From Pollutiaquabacter aromativorans (GTDB taxonomy: Bacteria > Bacteroidota > Bacteroidia > AKYH767-A > 2013-40CM-41-45): a stretch of DNA of 64,000 nt. Numbering within the stretch: the first letter of the stretch is position 1; each line of letters starts with the position of its first letter. The notes under the pieces are model-generated. The model worked only from the letters and a program-made list of their open reading frames with translations. It searched no databases and was not told the origin of the DNA. Both the position numbers and the translations under genes were made by a program. The DNA lies in NCBI GenBank assembly GCA_049177215.1, contig CP185379.1, forward strand, positions 186,001-250,000. Reading direction: 5' to 3'. This document shows, in pieces, positions 46,114 to 53,407 of the stretch.

Positions 46114-46971
46114 ATGAAATTCCGCATCCTGTTGGTTCTCCTGCTCGTCGCACTGGCCGGCAACGTTTCCGCCCAAACCGGCGGCCCGAACGTGCTCGAC
46201 GGCGTCTACGTGAAGGAGCATACCATCGAACGCACTCCGCTGCCTTACGCTTACCTGCGCGAGGCGGACGTAATGTGGAGCAAACGGATCTGGCGCATCA
46301 TCGATCTCAACGAGAAGATGAACCTGCCGCTCAAGTACCCGCTGAGCAAGCAGACCCAGGACCGCAAATCGCTGATCGACCTGGTGATGGACGCCGTTCA
46401 GGAGGGTTCGCTCACCGCGTACACCTTCGCCGACGACGAATTCACGGCACCGGTCACGATGAAGGAAGTGGAGTCACGCGGCGGCGCACGGACCGATACG
46501 GTCAAGATGCAGCGTCCGGAACCTCCCTATGACGAATACGATACGATCATCGCGCGGGAATTCTCCCGTGACAAGGTGATCGGGTTCCGTATGAAGGAAG
46601 ACTGGTTCTTCGACAAGCAGCGTTCGGTCATGGAAGTCCGCATCATCGGCATCGCGCCGCTGATCTACGCGGTCGACCAGGACGGAAACGTGCGCGAAGG
46701 CAACATCAAGATCCCGCTGTTCTGGATCTACTATCCGGAAGCGCGCAAGCTGTTCGCCAACGCCGAAGTCTTCAACCGTTCCAATGACGCCGAGCGACGC
46801 TCGTTCGACGACATCTTCCAAAAGCGACTCTTTGCTTCGTACATCTACAAGGAGTCCAACGTGTACGACCGTCGTATCGACGACTACAAACAGGGCATGA
46901 ACGCCTTGCTGGAGTCGGAGCGGATCAAGACGGAGATCACGAATATGGAACACGATATGTGGGAATTCTAA
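46114..46971 (+). CDS. gldN: Type IX secretion ring protein GldN/PorN
   Basis: Periplasmic partner of GldK. A signal peptide (1-20, ending NVSAQ) precedes 265 residues with YVKEHTIERTPLPYAYLREADVMWSKRIWRIID, LKYPLSKQTQDRKSLIDLVMDAV and YFPEARKLFANAEVFNR-like sequence, all typical of GldN. Residues 110-130 carry a short insert. It is the last gene of the operon and is closed by the terminator at 46999. Confidence 0.95.
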   Translation: MKFRILLVLLLVALAGNVSAQTGGPNVLDGVYVKEHTIERTPLPYAYLREADVMWSKRIWRIIDLNEKMNLPLKYPLSKQTQDRKSLIDLVMDAVQEGSLTAYTFADDEFTAPVTMKEVESRGGARTDTVKMQRPEPPYDEYDTIIAREFSRDKVIGFRMKEDWFFDKQRSVMEVRIIGIAPLIYAVDQDGNVREGNIKIPLFWIYYPEARKLFANAEVFNRSNDAERRSFDDIFQKRLFASYIYKESNVYDRRIDDYKQGMNALLESERIKTEITNMEHDMWEF

Positions 46972-46998
46972 CACCGGAAAGTCCGGTTGACAATGGTA

Positions 46999-47032
46999 GA
47001 CACCGGTCGCAGTTGCGGCCGGTGTTTTTTTA
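46999..47032. terminator. Terminator after gldN
   Basis: ACACCGGTCGC pairs with GCGGCCGGTGT (11 bp with one T-G pair, loop AGTT), followed by seven T. It lies 28 bases after gldN and 11 bases before the end of the convergent ispH gene. Confidence 0.92.
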
Positions 47033-47042
47033 TTCCCGAAAA

Positions 47043-47910
47043 TCAAAAGGAGTGCAAACGGTCGCGAACGGCTTCCATCAGCCACATCGGCGTGGAGGTA
47101 GCGCCACAGATGCCGACCCGGTCGTTCGGCGAAAACCACCCTGCCTGCACTTCGTCCGGTCGGCTGACGAAGAAAGTACCATTGTTTACCGCCTTGCAGA
47201 CGTCGTACAAGACCTTCCCGTTGGAGGATTTTATACCGGATACGAAAACGATCTTGTCGAATGCGGCGGCGAATTGCCGCAACTGCTGATCGCGGTTGGA
47301 GACCTGCCTGCAGGTGGTGTCGTTCAGCTCCACTTCGATGCCGCGCGCGGTGAGCGCTTCGTAAATGCGATAGAATTTCTCGGTGCTCTTCGTCGTCTGG
47401 CTGTACAGGGATACGCTGCGGGGCAGGGTGTCGAAGTCGAGCTCCTCGAGCGACTGGAACACGATGACGTTCTTCGCCTTCACCTGGCCGATCAGGCCTT
47501 CCACTTCCGCGTGACCGCGCTTGCCGTAGATCAGGATGTCGCGTTCCTCATCGGCCGACTGACGTACCCGGTTTTGGAGTTTCAGCACGACCGGGCAGGA
47601 GGCGTCGATCAGGGTCAGGTTGTTTTCGATCGCGATCTGGTAGGTGGAAGGCGGTTCTCCGTGGGCCCGGATGAGGACATGCACATTGTGCAAATCCGCG
47701 GAGTTCGTCGTGGGTGATCGTCCGGAGTCCCTTTTGACGCAGACGTTCGATCTCCGCGTCATTGTGAACGATGTCGCCCAGACAGAACAGCCGACCTTCC
47801 GCAGCGAGGATCTCCTCGGCCAGTTGGATGGCATAAACGACACCGAAGCAAAAGCCGGAACCGGGATCAATGGTGACCGTTAGGCGAAGGCGCGGAAGCG
47901 TCTGGATCAA
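47043..47910 (-). CDS. ispH: 4-hydroxy-3-methylbut-2-enyl diphosphate reductase, frame broken by a +1 shift
   Basis: Last enzyme of the MEP isoprenoid pathway, making IPP and DMAPP with a 4Fe-4S cluster. The N-terminal frame (from 47910) has TIDPGSGFCFGVVYAIQLAEE and CLGDIVHNDAEIERL up to ITHDELR; the second frame continues DLHNVHVLIRAHGEPPSTYQIA, DASCPVVLKLQ and NDTTCRQVSNRDQQL. The three cluster cysteines are in FCFG, ASCP and TTCR. Dropping one G of the sense strand (plus-strand CC, 47696-47697) joins them as ELRDLHNVHV. IspH is essential where the MEP route is used, so this is probably a sequence error. It ends the carotenoid operon and supplies its precursors. Confidence 0.9.
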
Positions 47911-48586
47911 GGCGGAGGCGGCGTTTGAAGTTCTCGAACAGGATCACGTTCATCAACAGCAACAACAGGGTGTACTGCGTGTCTTCCACCGGAATGGTGA
48001 ACAACCGGATGCCCAGGTTCTCGGTGTCGTCGTACGTGACTACCGGCAGGGCAGTCAGTAATCCGTTCACCAGCAGGAACGGGATCAGACTGACGAGGTA
48101 GCAGCGGATGAATTTCCCCATCCAGGCATAATCGCGGTACCAGGCATACGCCAGCAGGACCGCGGTCAGCGTCAGTTTGATCCCGGTATACAACCGGTCG
48201 TAGCCAAGGGCGGCAACGAACAGGAGGATAACAACCCATGCGCCGGTAATGTTTCGGGCGTGCCGGCTAAAGGGTTCCCTCGGCAGGAGGTAGTTGAGCG
48301 AAGCGTAAATGAACAGGCAGGAATAAGGTATGGTGATGAAAAAAAGCCATTCTTCCATCGGCAACCCCCACCAGTAAATGCCCAGTACATACTTCGGATT
48401 GAAACCCCAGACGTCCCAGGCAGCCAGGTAATGGTCCCAGACGATGAAGAAGACCAGGGTGATCAGCAGCGCGGGCAACAGCGCCTTCCATTGCCGGTAA
48501 AAGCGCAGCCGGGGTTCGAAGGAGGCGATGAAGGGCACCAGAATGGAACCCAGGTTGATGAGTAGATAGGTGTAGCGCGGGTCCAT
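47867..48586 (-). CDS. Lycopene cyclase, fused CrtYc-CrtYd type
   Basis: Membrane enzyme that closes the ends of lycopene to beta-rings. ATG 48586 gives 239 residues with about six to seven hydrophobic segments and two homologous halves, corresponding to the separate CrtYc and CrtYd subunits of actinobacteria. The family motif is WWGLPMEEWLFFITIPYSCLFIY in the first half and FTIPVEDTQYTLLLLLMNV in the second; the paired P-x-E-[ED] motif carries the acidic residues thought to act in cyclisation. An in-frame extension to 48625 overlaps the preceding gene and is unlikely. Confidence 0.92.
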   Translation of the reverse strand: MDPRYTYLLINLGSILVPFIASFEPRLRFYRQWKALLPALLITLVFFIVWDHYLAAWDVWGFNPKYVLGIYWWGLPMEEWLFFITIPYSCLFIYASLNYLLPREPFSRHARNITGAWVVILLFVAALGYDRLYTGIKLTLTAVLLAYAWYRDYAWMGKFIRCYLVSLIPFLLVNGLLTALPVVTYDDTENLGIRLFTIPVEDTQYTLLLLLMNVILFENFKRRLRLDPDASAPSPNGHH

Positions 48587-48588
48587 GC

Positions 48589-49077
48589 TTACGGCAGACA
48601 ACAGACTAATTCCGCCCGCGTGCATTGATGTTGAGCGAGTAGGAACTGCGCGATTTCATTGCGCAGTGAAATGTCACGCAGGAACGGCAAGCCCTGGAGG
48701 ATCACGCGACGGTCTTCTTCCAGGTCGTTGCTCATGCCGAGGAATTTCGGAAGGTTGAGTTGAATGGCAAGCCGTAGGTACCGGATCTCTACATTACCAG
48801 GATCCGCAGCAATCGCTTTTTGGAAGACTTCCGAAGATTGCTTGCAATGACTGAGCTTGGTGTAGGGGTTCAGCGCATACTTGCCCAGCAGCGCCGTCGT
48901 TGCGGCAAAGTAGGCTTGCAAAACGGGCTGGTCTTGCTGACTGCTGAGTGTTTTTATCAGTTGTTCCGCTACGGCCTCGTCCTGACTCGCTTGCCGGAAT
49001 AGTTTGCGCACTTCTTCCGGTTGAATGGCGGCGGATAGGAGGGGTAGCAATAAGAAGAGTAGGATGGACCCGCGCAT
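48589..49077 (-). CDS. Small secreted protein of unknown function in the carotenoid operon
   Basis: 162 residues, not recognised. ATG 49077 gives a signal peptide (MRGSILLFLLLPLLSAA). The mature part is helical: EEVRKLFRQASQDEAVAEQL, a central LQAYFAATTALLGKYALNPYTKLSHCKQSSEVFQKAIAADPGNVEIRYLRLAIQ with TPR-like spacing, and RNEIAQFLLAQHQC. The start is one base before the crtB stop region and the end is two bases before the lycopene cyclase start, so it is firmly inside the operon. The long frame upstream of 49077 lies over crtB and is spurious. A scaffold for carotenoid enzymes is possible but unproven. Confidence 0.75.
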   Translation of the reverse strand: MRGSILLFLLLPLLSAAIQPEEVRKLFRQASQDEAVAEQLIKTLSSQQDQPVLQAYFAATTALLGKYALNPYTKLSHCKQSSEVFQKAIAADPGNVEIRYLRLAIQLNLPKFLGMSNDLEEDRRVILQGLPFLRDISLRNEIAQFLLAQHQCTRAELVCCLP

Positions 49078-49079
49078 GA

Positions 49080-49919
49080 TCAGACCAGCTTGAAACGATG
49101 GCGCAACCAGGTTTGGATCAGCAACAGGAATTTTTGCGTATTGGGTACGCGAATGCGCTCCTGCCGTATGCGTTGCGCGGGAAGCAGGCGGATTTTCCGG
49201 AACAGGGCCCGGTAGTAAATGTAGGCAACCATGACCCCAAGCCGGGCGCCTTTCGGCAATGCATGAATGCCGGGAAGCGCGGCCGTAAAATCCGCTTCGA
49301 TGTCGGCTTCGATCTGTTGCTTCGCGGCATTGTCGAAACGGGAAAAGTCGACGCCGGGGAAATAGACGCGACCCCGCTCGTCGAAGTCGCTTCGGATGTC
49401 GCGGAGGAAATTCACCTTTTGAAACGCTGCCCCCAGGCGGCGGGCCGGCTCCCGCAGCGACTGGTACGCTTGCTCGTCGCCCGCGCAAAAGACGCGCAGG
49501 CACATCAGGCCCACCACTTCGGCGGAACCGTAGATGTATTCGTGGTAGAGGTTCTGATCATAATGAACCGGTTGGAGGTCCATCTCCATGCTGTGCAGGA
49601 ACGCGTCGATCAATTCACGTTCGATCGCGTAGCGGTGTACGACATCCTGGAAGGCGTGCAGGACGGTATTCGTACTCACCCGGTCGCGCAGGGCGGCATC
49701 GGTCTCCGCTTTGAACTTTTCGAGTAAGGCGGATTTGTCGTGACCGTGAAAGGTGTCCACGATCTCGTCCGCCAGCCGCACAAAACCATAGATCGCGTAG
49801 ATCGCGGGATGGTAGGAACGATCCAGCATGTGGATCCCGAGCGAAAACGAGGTGCTGTAATCGCGCGTGATCGTCTTGCTGAGCTTATAGCACGTTTCCG
49901 TGTACTGCTGCATGCTCAT
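49080..49919 (-). CDS. crtB: Phytoene synthase
   Basis: Condenses two geranylgeranyl diphosphates to phytoene. The two Asp-rich motifs are RLADEIVDTF (near residue 50) and NFLRDIRSDFDERGRVYFP (near 165), which bind the diphosphate-magnesium clusters; YIYGSAEVVGLMC is the third family motif. ATG 49919 gives 279 residues; ATG 49934 five codons upstream is also possible. The 5' end overlaps crtI, so the two are translationally coupled. Confidence 0.96.
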   Translation of the reverse strand: MSMQQYTETCYKLSKTITRDYSTSFSLGIHMLDRSYHPAIYAIYGFVRLADEIVDTFHGHDKSALLEKFKAETDAALRDRVSTNTVLHAFQDVVHRYAIERELIDAFLHSMEMDLQPVHYDQNLYHEYIYGSAEVVGLMCLRVFCAGDEQAYQSLREPARRLGAAFQKVNFLRDIRSDFDERGRVYFPGVDFSRFDNAAKQQIEADIEADFTAALPGIHALPKGARLGVMVAYIYYRALFRKIRLLPAQRIRQERIRVPNTQKFLLLIQTWLRHRFKLV

Positions 49920-51381
49920 GTTCGATGCGTTCAACGGCCAGGCGCGAACTGATCACCACCATCGGCAGACCGGTGCCGGGAGTCGTGGACGCGCCCACGT
50001 AATATAGGTTTTCAAAGGACTCGTCTTTGTTTGATGGCCGGAACCCGCCGACCTGGTTCAATCCGTGCGCCAGACCAAGCCCGCTGCCGCGGTAGAGGTT
50101 GAATTTTTCTTCCCAATCGAGCGGCGTCCAGATGGTACGCGTCACGGTGTTCGCGACGAAGTCGAAGCCGGTACGTTGCGACAGATCACGCAGTATGGTG
50201 TCGGCAAGCTTGTCCGAGTCGCTCCAGTCGGGCTTGTAGCGCAGGTCCGGTACCGGACACAGCACGAAGATGTTTTCGCAGCCTTCCGGCGCGCAGGCCG
50301 GATTCGATTTGCTGCTGACGTTGACGTAGTAGTACGGTTTCTCCGGAGCTACGGCGGTGCGGAAGATGTTATCCGCGTACTCCTTGAAATTACTGCCGAG
50401 GAAATAGTTGTGGTGGATCAGGCCTTCCGGCTTGCCTTTCACACCGAGGTAGATCGTAAAGGGCGCCAGGGTCCATTCCATCCGGTCCAGCCGCTCCGGC
50501 GCGAATCGCGGACGTTTCAGGATCTGTCCCCGGAAGGCGGCCGCGTCGCCGTTGCAGACGAACAGGTCGGCCGTCCAGCGATGACCGCGCTGATCCACGA
50601 AGGCTTTCAGCTCGCCGTTCTCGTTTTCGAATTGTCGGATCTCGGTGTTGTAATGGATCTTCACGCCGCGCTCTTCCAACAGCCGGACGAGCGTCTCGGT
50701 AATGCGGTACATGCCGCCTTTCACATTCCAATAACCGTCGTGCTCCAGTTCGGTATAATTCAACAGGCTGTAAACCGCCGGAGTATCGAAGGGCGTCGAA
50801 CCCAGGAAGAACGCGACGAGCGAAAAGATCACCTTCGCTTCTTCGGAGTCGAAGGTGTTGTCGAGCTCTTTCCACATCGAGCGGAACATCATCGGGCCGT
50901 GACGCAAAGGAACCCGGGTGAGTTGGAGGAGATAGTCGAGCTTGTTGCGGAAGTTTCGCCGGATGACAATGTCCTCCGTATCGTGGAACAGCCGCTTCGC
51001 CGTTCCGATGTACTTGCCGAGTTTTTTCGGGAAGTCGTTTTCCAGTCCCGCGAATTCGGCTGCCAGTTTTTCCACATCCTTATAGATGAGAAACGGCTTT
51101 TTCCGATGGGCGAAGTTGACGGAGTAAACCGGATTCAGTTCTTCCAGCTCGAGCGGATTGGAAATCCCGCAGTCGCGGAACAATTCCGTGAACTCGTAGC
51201 TCATGCTGAAGAACGAAGGACCCACGTCGAAGGTGAATCCGTCCTTTTCCAACTGGTTCAGTCGACCACCGGCGCGCCCGTGCTTCTCGACCATCTCCAC
51301 CTGGTAACCCCGGCAAGCCAGCCGCAAGGCGGTTGCCAATCCACCCAGACCGGTTCCGATGATCAGTACTTTTTTCGACAT
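49885..51381 (-). CDS. crtI: Phytoene desaturase (lycopene-forming)
   Basis: FAD-dependent desaturase and isomerase that turns phytoene into lycopene. The dinucleotide-binding motif VLIIGTGLGGLATALRLA is at the N-terminus, followed by GRAGGRLNQLEKDGFTFDVGPSFF; the C-terminal motif is YYVGASTTPGTGLPMVVISSRL. 498 residues is normal. Whether it makes lycopene or a less or more desaturated product cannot be read from the sequence, but the neighbouring cyclase argues for lycopene. 52 bases separate it from crtZ. Confidence 0.96.
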   Translation of the reverse strand: MSKKVLIIGTGLGGLATALRLACRGYQVEMVEKHGRAGGRLNQLEKDGFTFDVGPSFFSMSYEFTELFRDCGISNPLELEELNPVYSVNFAHRKKPFLIYKDVEKLAAEFAGLENDFPKKLGKYIGTAKRLFHDTEDIVIRRNFRNKLDYLLQLTRVPLRHGPMMFRSMWKELDNTFDSEEAKVIFSLVAFFLGSTPFDTPAVYSLLNYTELEHDGYWNVKGGMYRITETLVRLLEERGVKIHYNTEIRQFENENGELKAFVDQRGHRWTADLFVCNGDAAAFRGQILKRPRFAPERLDRMEWTLAPFTIYLGVKGKPEGLIHHNYFLGSNFKEYADNIFRTAVAPEKPYYYVNVSSKSNPACAPEGCENIFVLCPVPDLRYKPDWSDSDKLADTILRDLSQRTGFDFVANTVTRTIWTPLDWEEKFNLYRGSGLGLAHGLNQVGGFRPSNKDESFENLYYVGASTTPGTGLPMVVISSRLAVERIEHEHAAVHGNVL

Positions 51382-51433
51382 GGTTCAGGCGTTTTGGTGA
51401 ACAGGTAGGGCAACAAGGTTGGTGCGGAATTGT

Positions 51434-51892
51434 TCAATCCTGGTTGACGCGCCAATGACGTTTGTTAAAGAGCAACAAGCCGAACTCTTCGCCGTCTTCC
51501 TTGCCCATTTTCTTATGATGCACCTTGTGCGCTTTGCGCATGGCGCGGAAATAGGAATTGTCCAGTTTGTCCAGCCACTTGCCCCGACGATGAATGAACA
51601 CATCGTGCAGCATGAAATAGGTGAAGCCGTACGCGGTGACACCAAGCCCCATCCAGAATCGAAAATCAAGTTGCTCCCAGCCGAAATACATCAGCACCAT
51701 CGCGATCGTCGCGTAGAAGAGGAAAAAGAAATCATTCCGCTCGAACACGCCGTGACGCGGTTGGTGATGCGACTCGTGCAGGATCCAAAGAAAACCATGC
51801 ATCACATATTTATGCGTAGCCCATGCTACCCCTTCCATGGCGAAATAGGATGTCAGGAAGGCAAGGACATTGATCCAAATGCTGTTTTCCAT
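51434..51892 (-). CDS. crtZ: Beta-carotene hydroxylase
   Basis: Di-iron membrane hydroxylase that adds 3-hydroxyl groups to beta-carotene, giving zeaxanthin. All four histidine clusters of the family are present: HKYVMH, HESHH, HDVFIH and HKVHH. About four hydrophobic segments lie between them. 152 residues is a normal length. It is the first gene of the operon and is followed by crtI after 52 bases. Other members of the superfamily act on fatty acids or sterols, but the clustering settles the substrate. Confidence 0.95.
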   Translation of the reverse strand: MENSIWINVLAFLTSYFAMEGVAWATHKYVMHGFLWILHESHHQPRHGVFERNDFFFLFYATIAMVLMYFGWEQLDFRFWMGLGVTAYGFTYFMLHDVFIHRRGKWLDKLDNSYFRAMRKAHKVHHKKMGKEDGEEFGLLLFNKRHWRVNQD

Positions 51893-51931
51893 CTTGCGAA
51901 GTTACGGCTTCTCGTCGCACAACAGTAATTA

Positions 51932-51982
51932 GTTGAAATTCAAATAATTAATGAATTATCAACGACCGGACTTGTTGACAAC
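51932..51982. promoter_or_regulatory. Operator-like inverted repeats upstream of crtZ
   Basis: In the gap between crtZ and the divergent PAS gene, GTTGAAATTCA (51932-51942) and TGAATTATCAAC (51952-51963) form an imperfect inverted repeat, TTGAAATTCAA (51933-51943) is itself palindromic, and GTTGACAAC (51974-51982) is a further one. Repeated GTTGA/TCAAC half-sites suggest binding of a dimeric regulator. No regulator gene is adjacent. Confidence 0.4.
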
Positions 51983-52077
51983 TTGACTGATGAAGTGTAA
52001 CAAAAGAAGTGTGCTAAAGTTCAGAGACTTGGTATTTTCACGGCGTGAAGTCCCTTTCATCCTGCGCGGACTTTACT

Positions 52078-53172
52078 ATGGAGCAATATTCGTATTACGA
52101 CAAGTTGATCGACCAGACACCGGATGTGTTTTGCATCCTGCGTGGTCAGGGACAGATCATTTATTGCGGATCAAGTTCGCGAAAACTGCTGGGTTACGAT
52201 CCGGAGGCGATCGTGGGGCGGAATGCCTTGCGTTACCTGCATCCCGCCGAACGTCATCAGGCACGGCTGCGCCATTCCGTACTCCTGGCCTATCCGGGCA
52301 ATCGGGTTACCGCCGATTACCGCGTCCTGGACGCGCACGGCGAGTATCGTTGGATGGAGTGCATCTTCAACAACATGCTCAACCTCCCGCAGATCGACGG
52401 CATCCTCGTCCAACTGCGCGATGTCACCGACCGCAAGAACTTCGAACTTCAGCTGGAAGAATCCGAAGAGCGTTTCCGCATTTTCATGAACAACGCGCCC
52501 ACGGTCTCCATGATCAAGGATGAAGAAGGACGCCTGGTGTTCGTCAATGCCAACTTTGAACGCTACTTCCGTGTGTTGTCAAAAGACGCGCTGGGCATGA
52601 CGCTCGGGGAGCTGCTTCCGAACGGCTACTGGGCCGAATCGGAGGATAACGATCGGATCGTCCTTAACTATGGAAAGTCCGTCGAGTTCTTCGAACGGAC
52701 CCTTACGCCGGACGGCATAGAGCGTGAGTGGATCGTGTACAAATTTCCAGTGCCCCAATCGAACGGCAAGACCTTCATCGGCTGTTCGGCGATGGACATC
52801 ACCAAATGGTCCAGCCTCGACCGCGAACGCGTCACCGCCGAGCAGAAGTTCAAAACGATCTTCGAATACAGCCCCGATCCGATCTTCATTGAAAACGAAG
52901 ACGGAATCATCATCGACGCCAACCGCAAGGCCTGCGAGCTCCAGGGCATGAACTACCTCGAACTCGTCGGCAAACGCATCACCGATCTCGCGCCGCCGGA
53001 CCGCCACGAGGAATTGTGGAGCGATTTCAGCAAGCTTTGGAGCGGGCAATTGTCAAGGATCGACAGCTACTCCTGGTCCACCAGCGGGCGCGTGATCCCG
53101 GTCGCCATCAGCACGGCTCGTATCCGGCACATGGATCAACCCTGCCTGTTACTGTCGTTGCGCGAACGGTGA
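52078..53172 (+). CDS. Protein of three PAS domains without an output domain
   Basis: 364 residues from ATG 52078 (an in-frame GTG at 52045 is also possible). Three PAS repeats follow one another: LIDQTPDVFCILRGQGQIIYC with a YRWMECIFNNM PAC segment and LRDVTDRKNFELQLEESEERF linker; then MNNAPTVSMIKDEEGRLVFVNANF; then FEYSPDPIFIENEDGIIIDANRKACELQGM. No kinase, GGDEF, receiver or DNA-binding domain follows, and there is no membrane segment. It ends in the last PAS at SLRER. It could be a truncated kinase, but a terminator follows closely. It is divergent from crtZ across the operator-like region, so a sensory link to pigment genes is conceivable. Confidence 0.85.
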   Translation: MEQYSYYDKLIDQTPDVFCILRGQGQIIYCGSSSRKLLGYDPEAIVGRNALRYLHPAERHQARLRHSVLLAYPGNRVTADYRVLDAHGEYRWMECIFNNMLNLPQIDGILVQLRDVTDRKNFELQLEESEERFRIFMNNAPTVSMIKDEEGRLVFVNANFERYFRVLSKDALGMTLGELLPNGYWAESEDNDRIVLNYGKSVEFFERTLTPDGIEREWIVYKFPVPQSNGKTFIGCSAMDITKWSSLDRERVTAEQKFKTIFEYSPDPIFIENEDGIIIDANRKACELQGMNYLELVGKRITDLAPPDRHEELWSDFSKLWSGQLSRIDSYSWSTSGRVIPVAISTARIRHMDQPCLLLSLRER

Positions 53173-53202
53173 TCCTGTGATCGAACAAAAGCGATAAAAA
53201 AC

Positions 53203-53231
53203 AAAAAGCTCCGACTATTCGGAGCTTTTTT
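53203..53231. terminator. Bidirectional terminator between the PAS gene and tRNA-Arg
   Basis: AAAAAGCTCCGA pairs with TCGGAGCTTTTT, a 12-bp stem with loop CTAT and T-runs on both strands. It ends the PAS gene and, from the other side, the tRNA transcript. Confidence 0.92.
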
Positions 53232-53256
53232 GTTGATAATCAGTTGCTTGGATCTG

Positions 53257-53328
53257 CGGTCTCACTAGGAGTCGAACCTAGATCAAAGGCTTCGGAGGCC
53301 TCTATACTATCCATTGTACTATGAGACC
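53257..53328 (-). tRNA. tRNA-Arg (anticodon CCG)
   Basis: 72-base cloverleaf on the minus strand. The 7-bp acceptor GGTCTCA/TGAGACC is perfect, the anticodon stem GAGGC/GCCTT encloses the loop CTCCGAA with anticodon CCG, and the T arm is CTAGGTTCGACTCCTAG. The discriminator is G, and the 3' CCA is not encoded (CAG follows). Confidence 0.95.
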
Positions 53329-53407
53329 AATGGCGGTTTTTCAACCGTTTTGCAAAGGTAACATCCTTCCGGCGAATCATCAACCTTTCCGCAGCGGGAT
53401 CGCGGCC

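Noticed and set aside
49078..49503. N-terminal extension of the small unknown protein in the crt operon
   Set aside because: The extra 142 codons lie over crtB in another frame and look random; ATG 49077 gives a clean signal peptide.
50065..51408. 447-codon open frame on the plus strand
   Set aside because: Antisense to crtI, which carries all family motifs.
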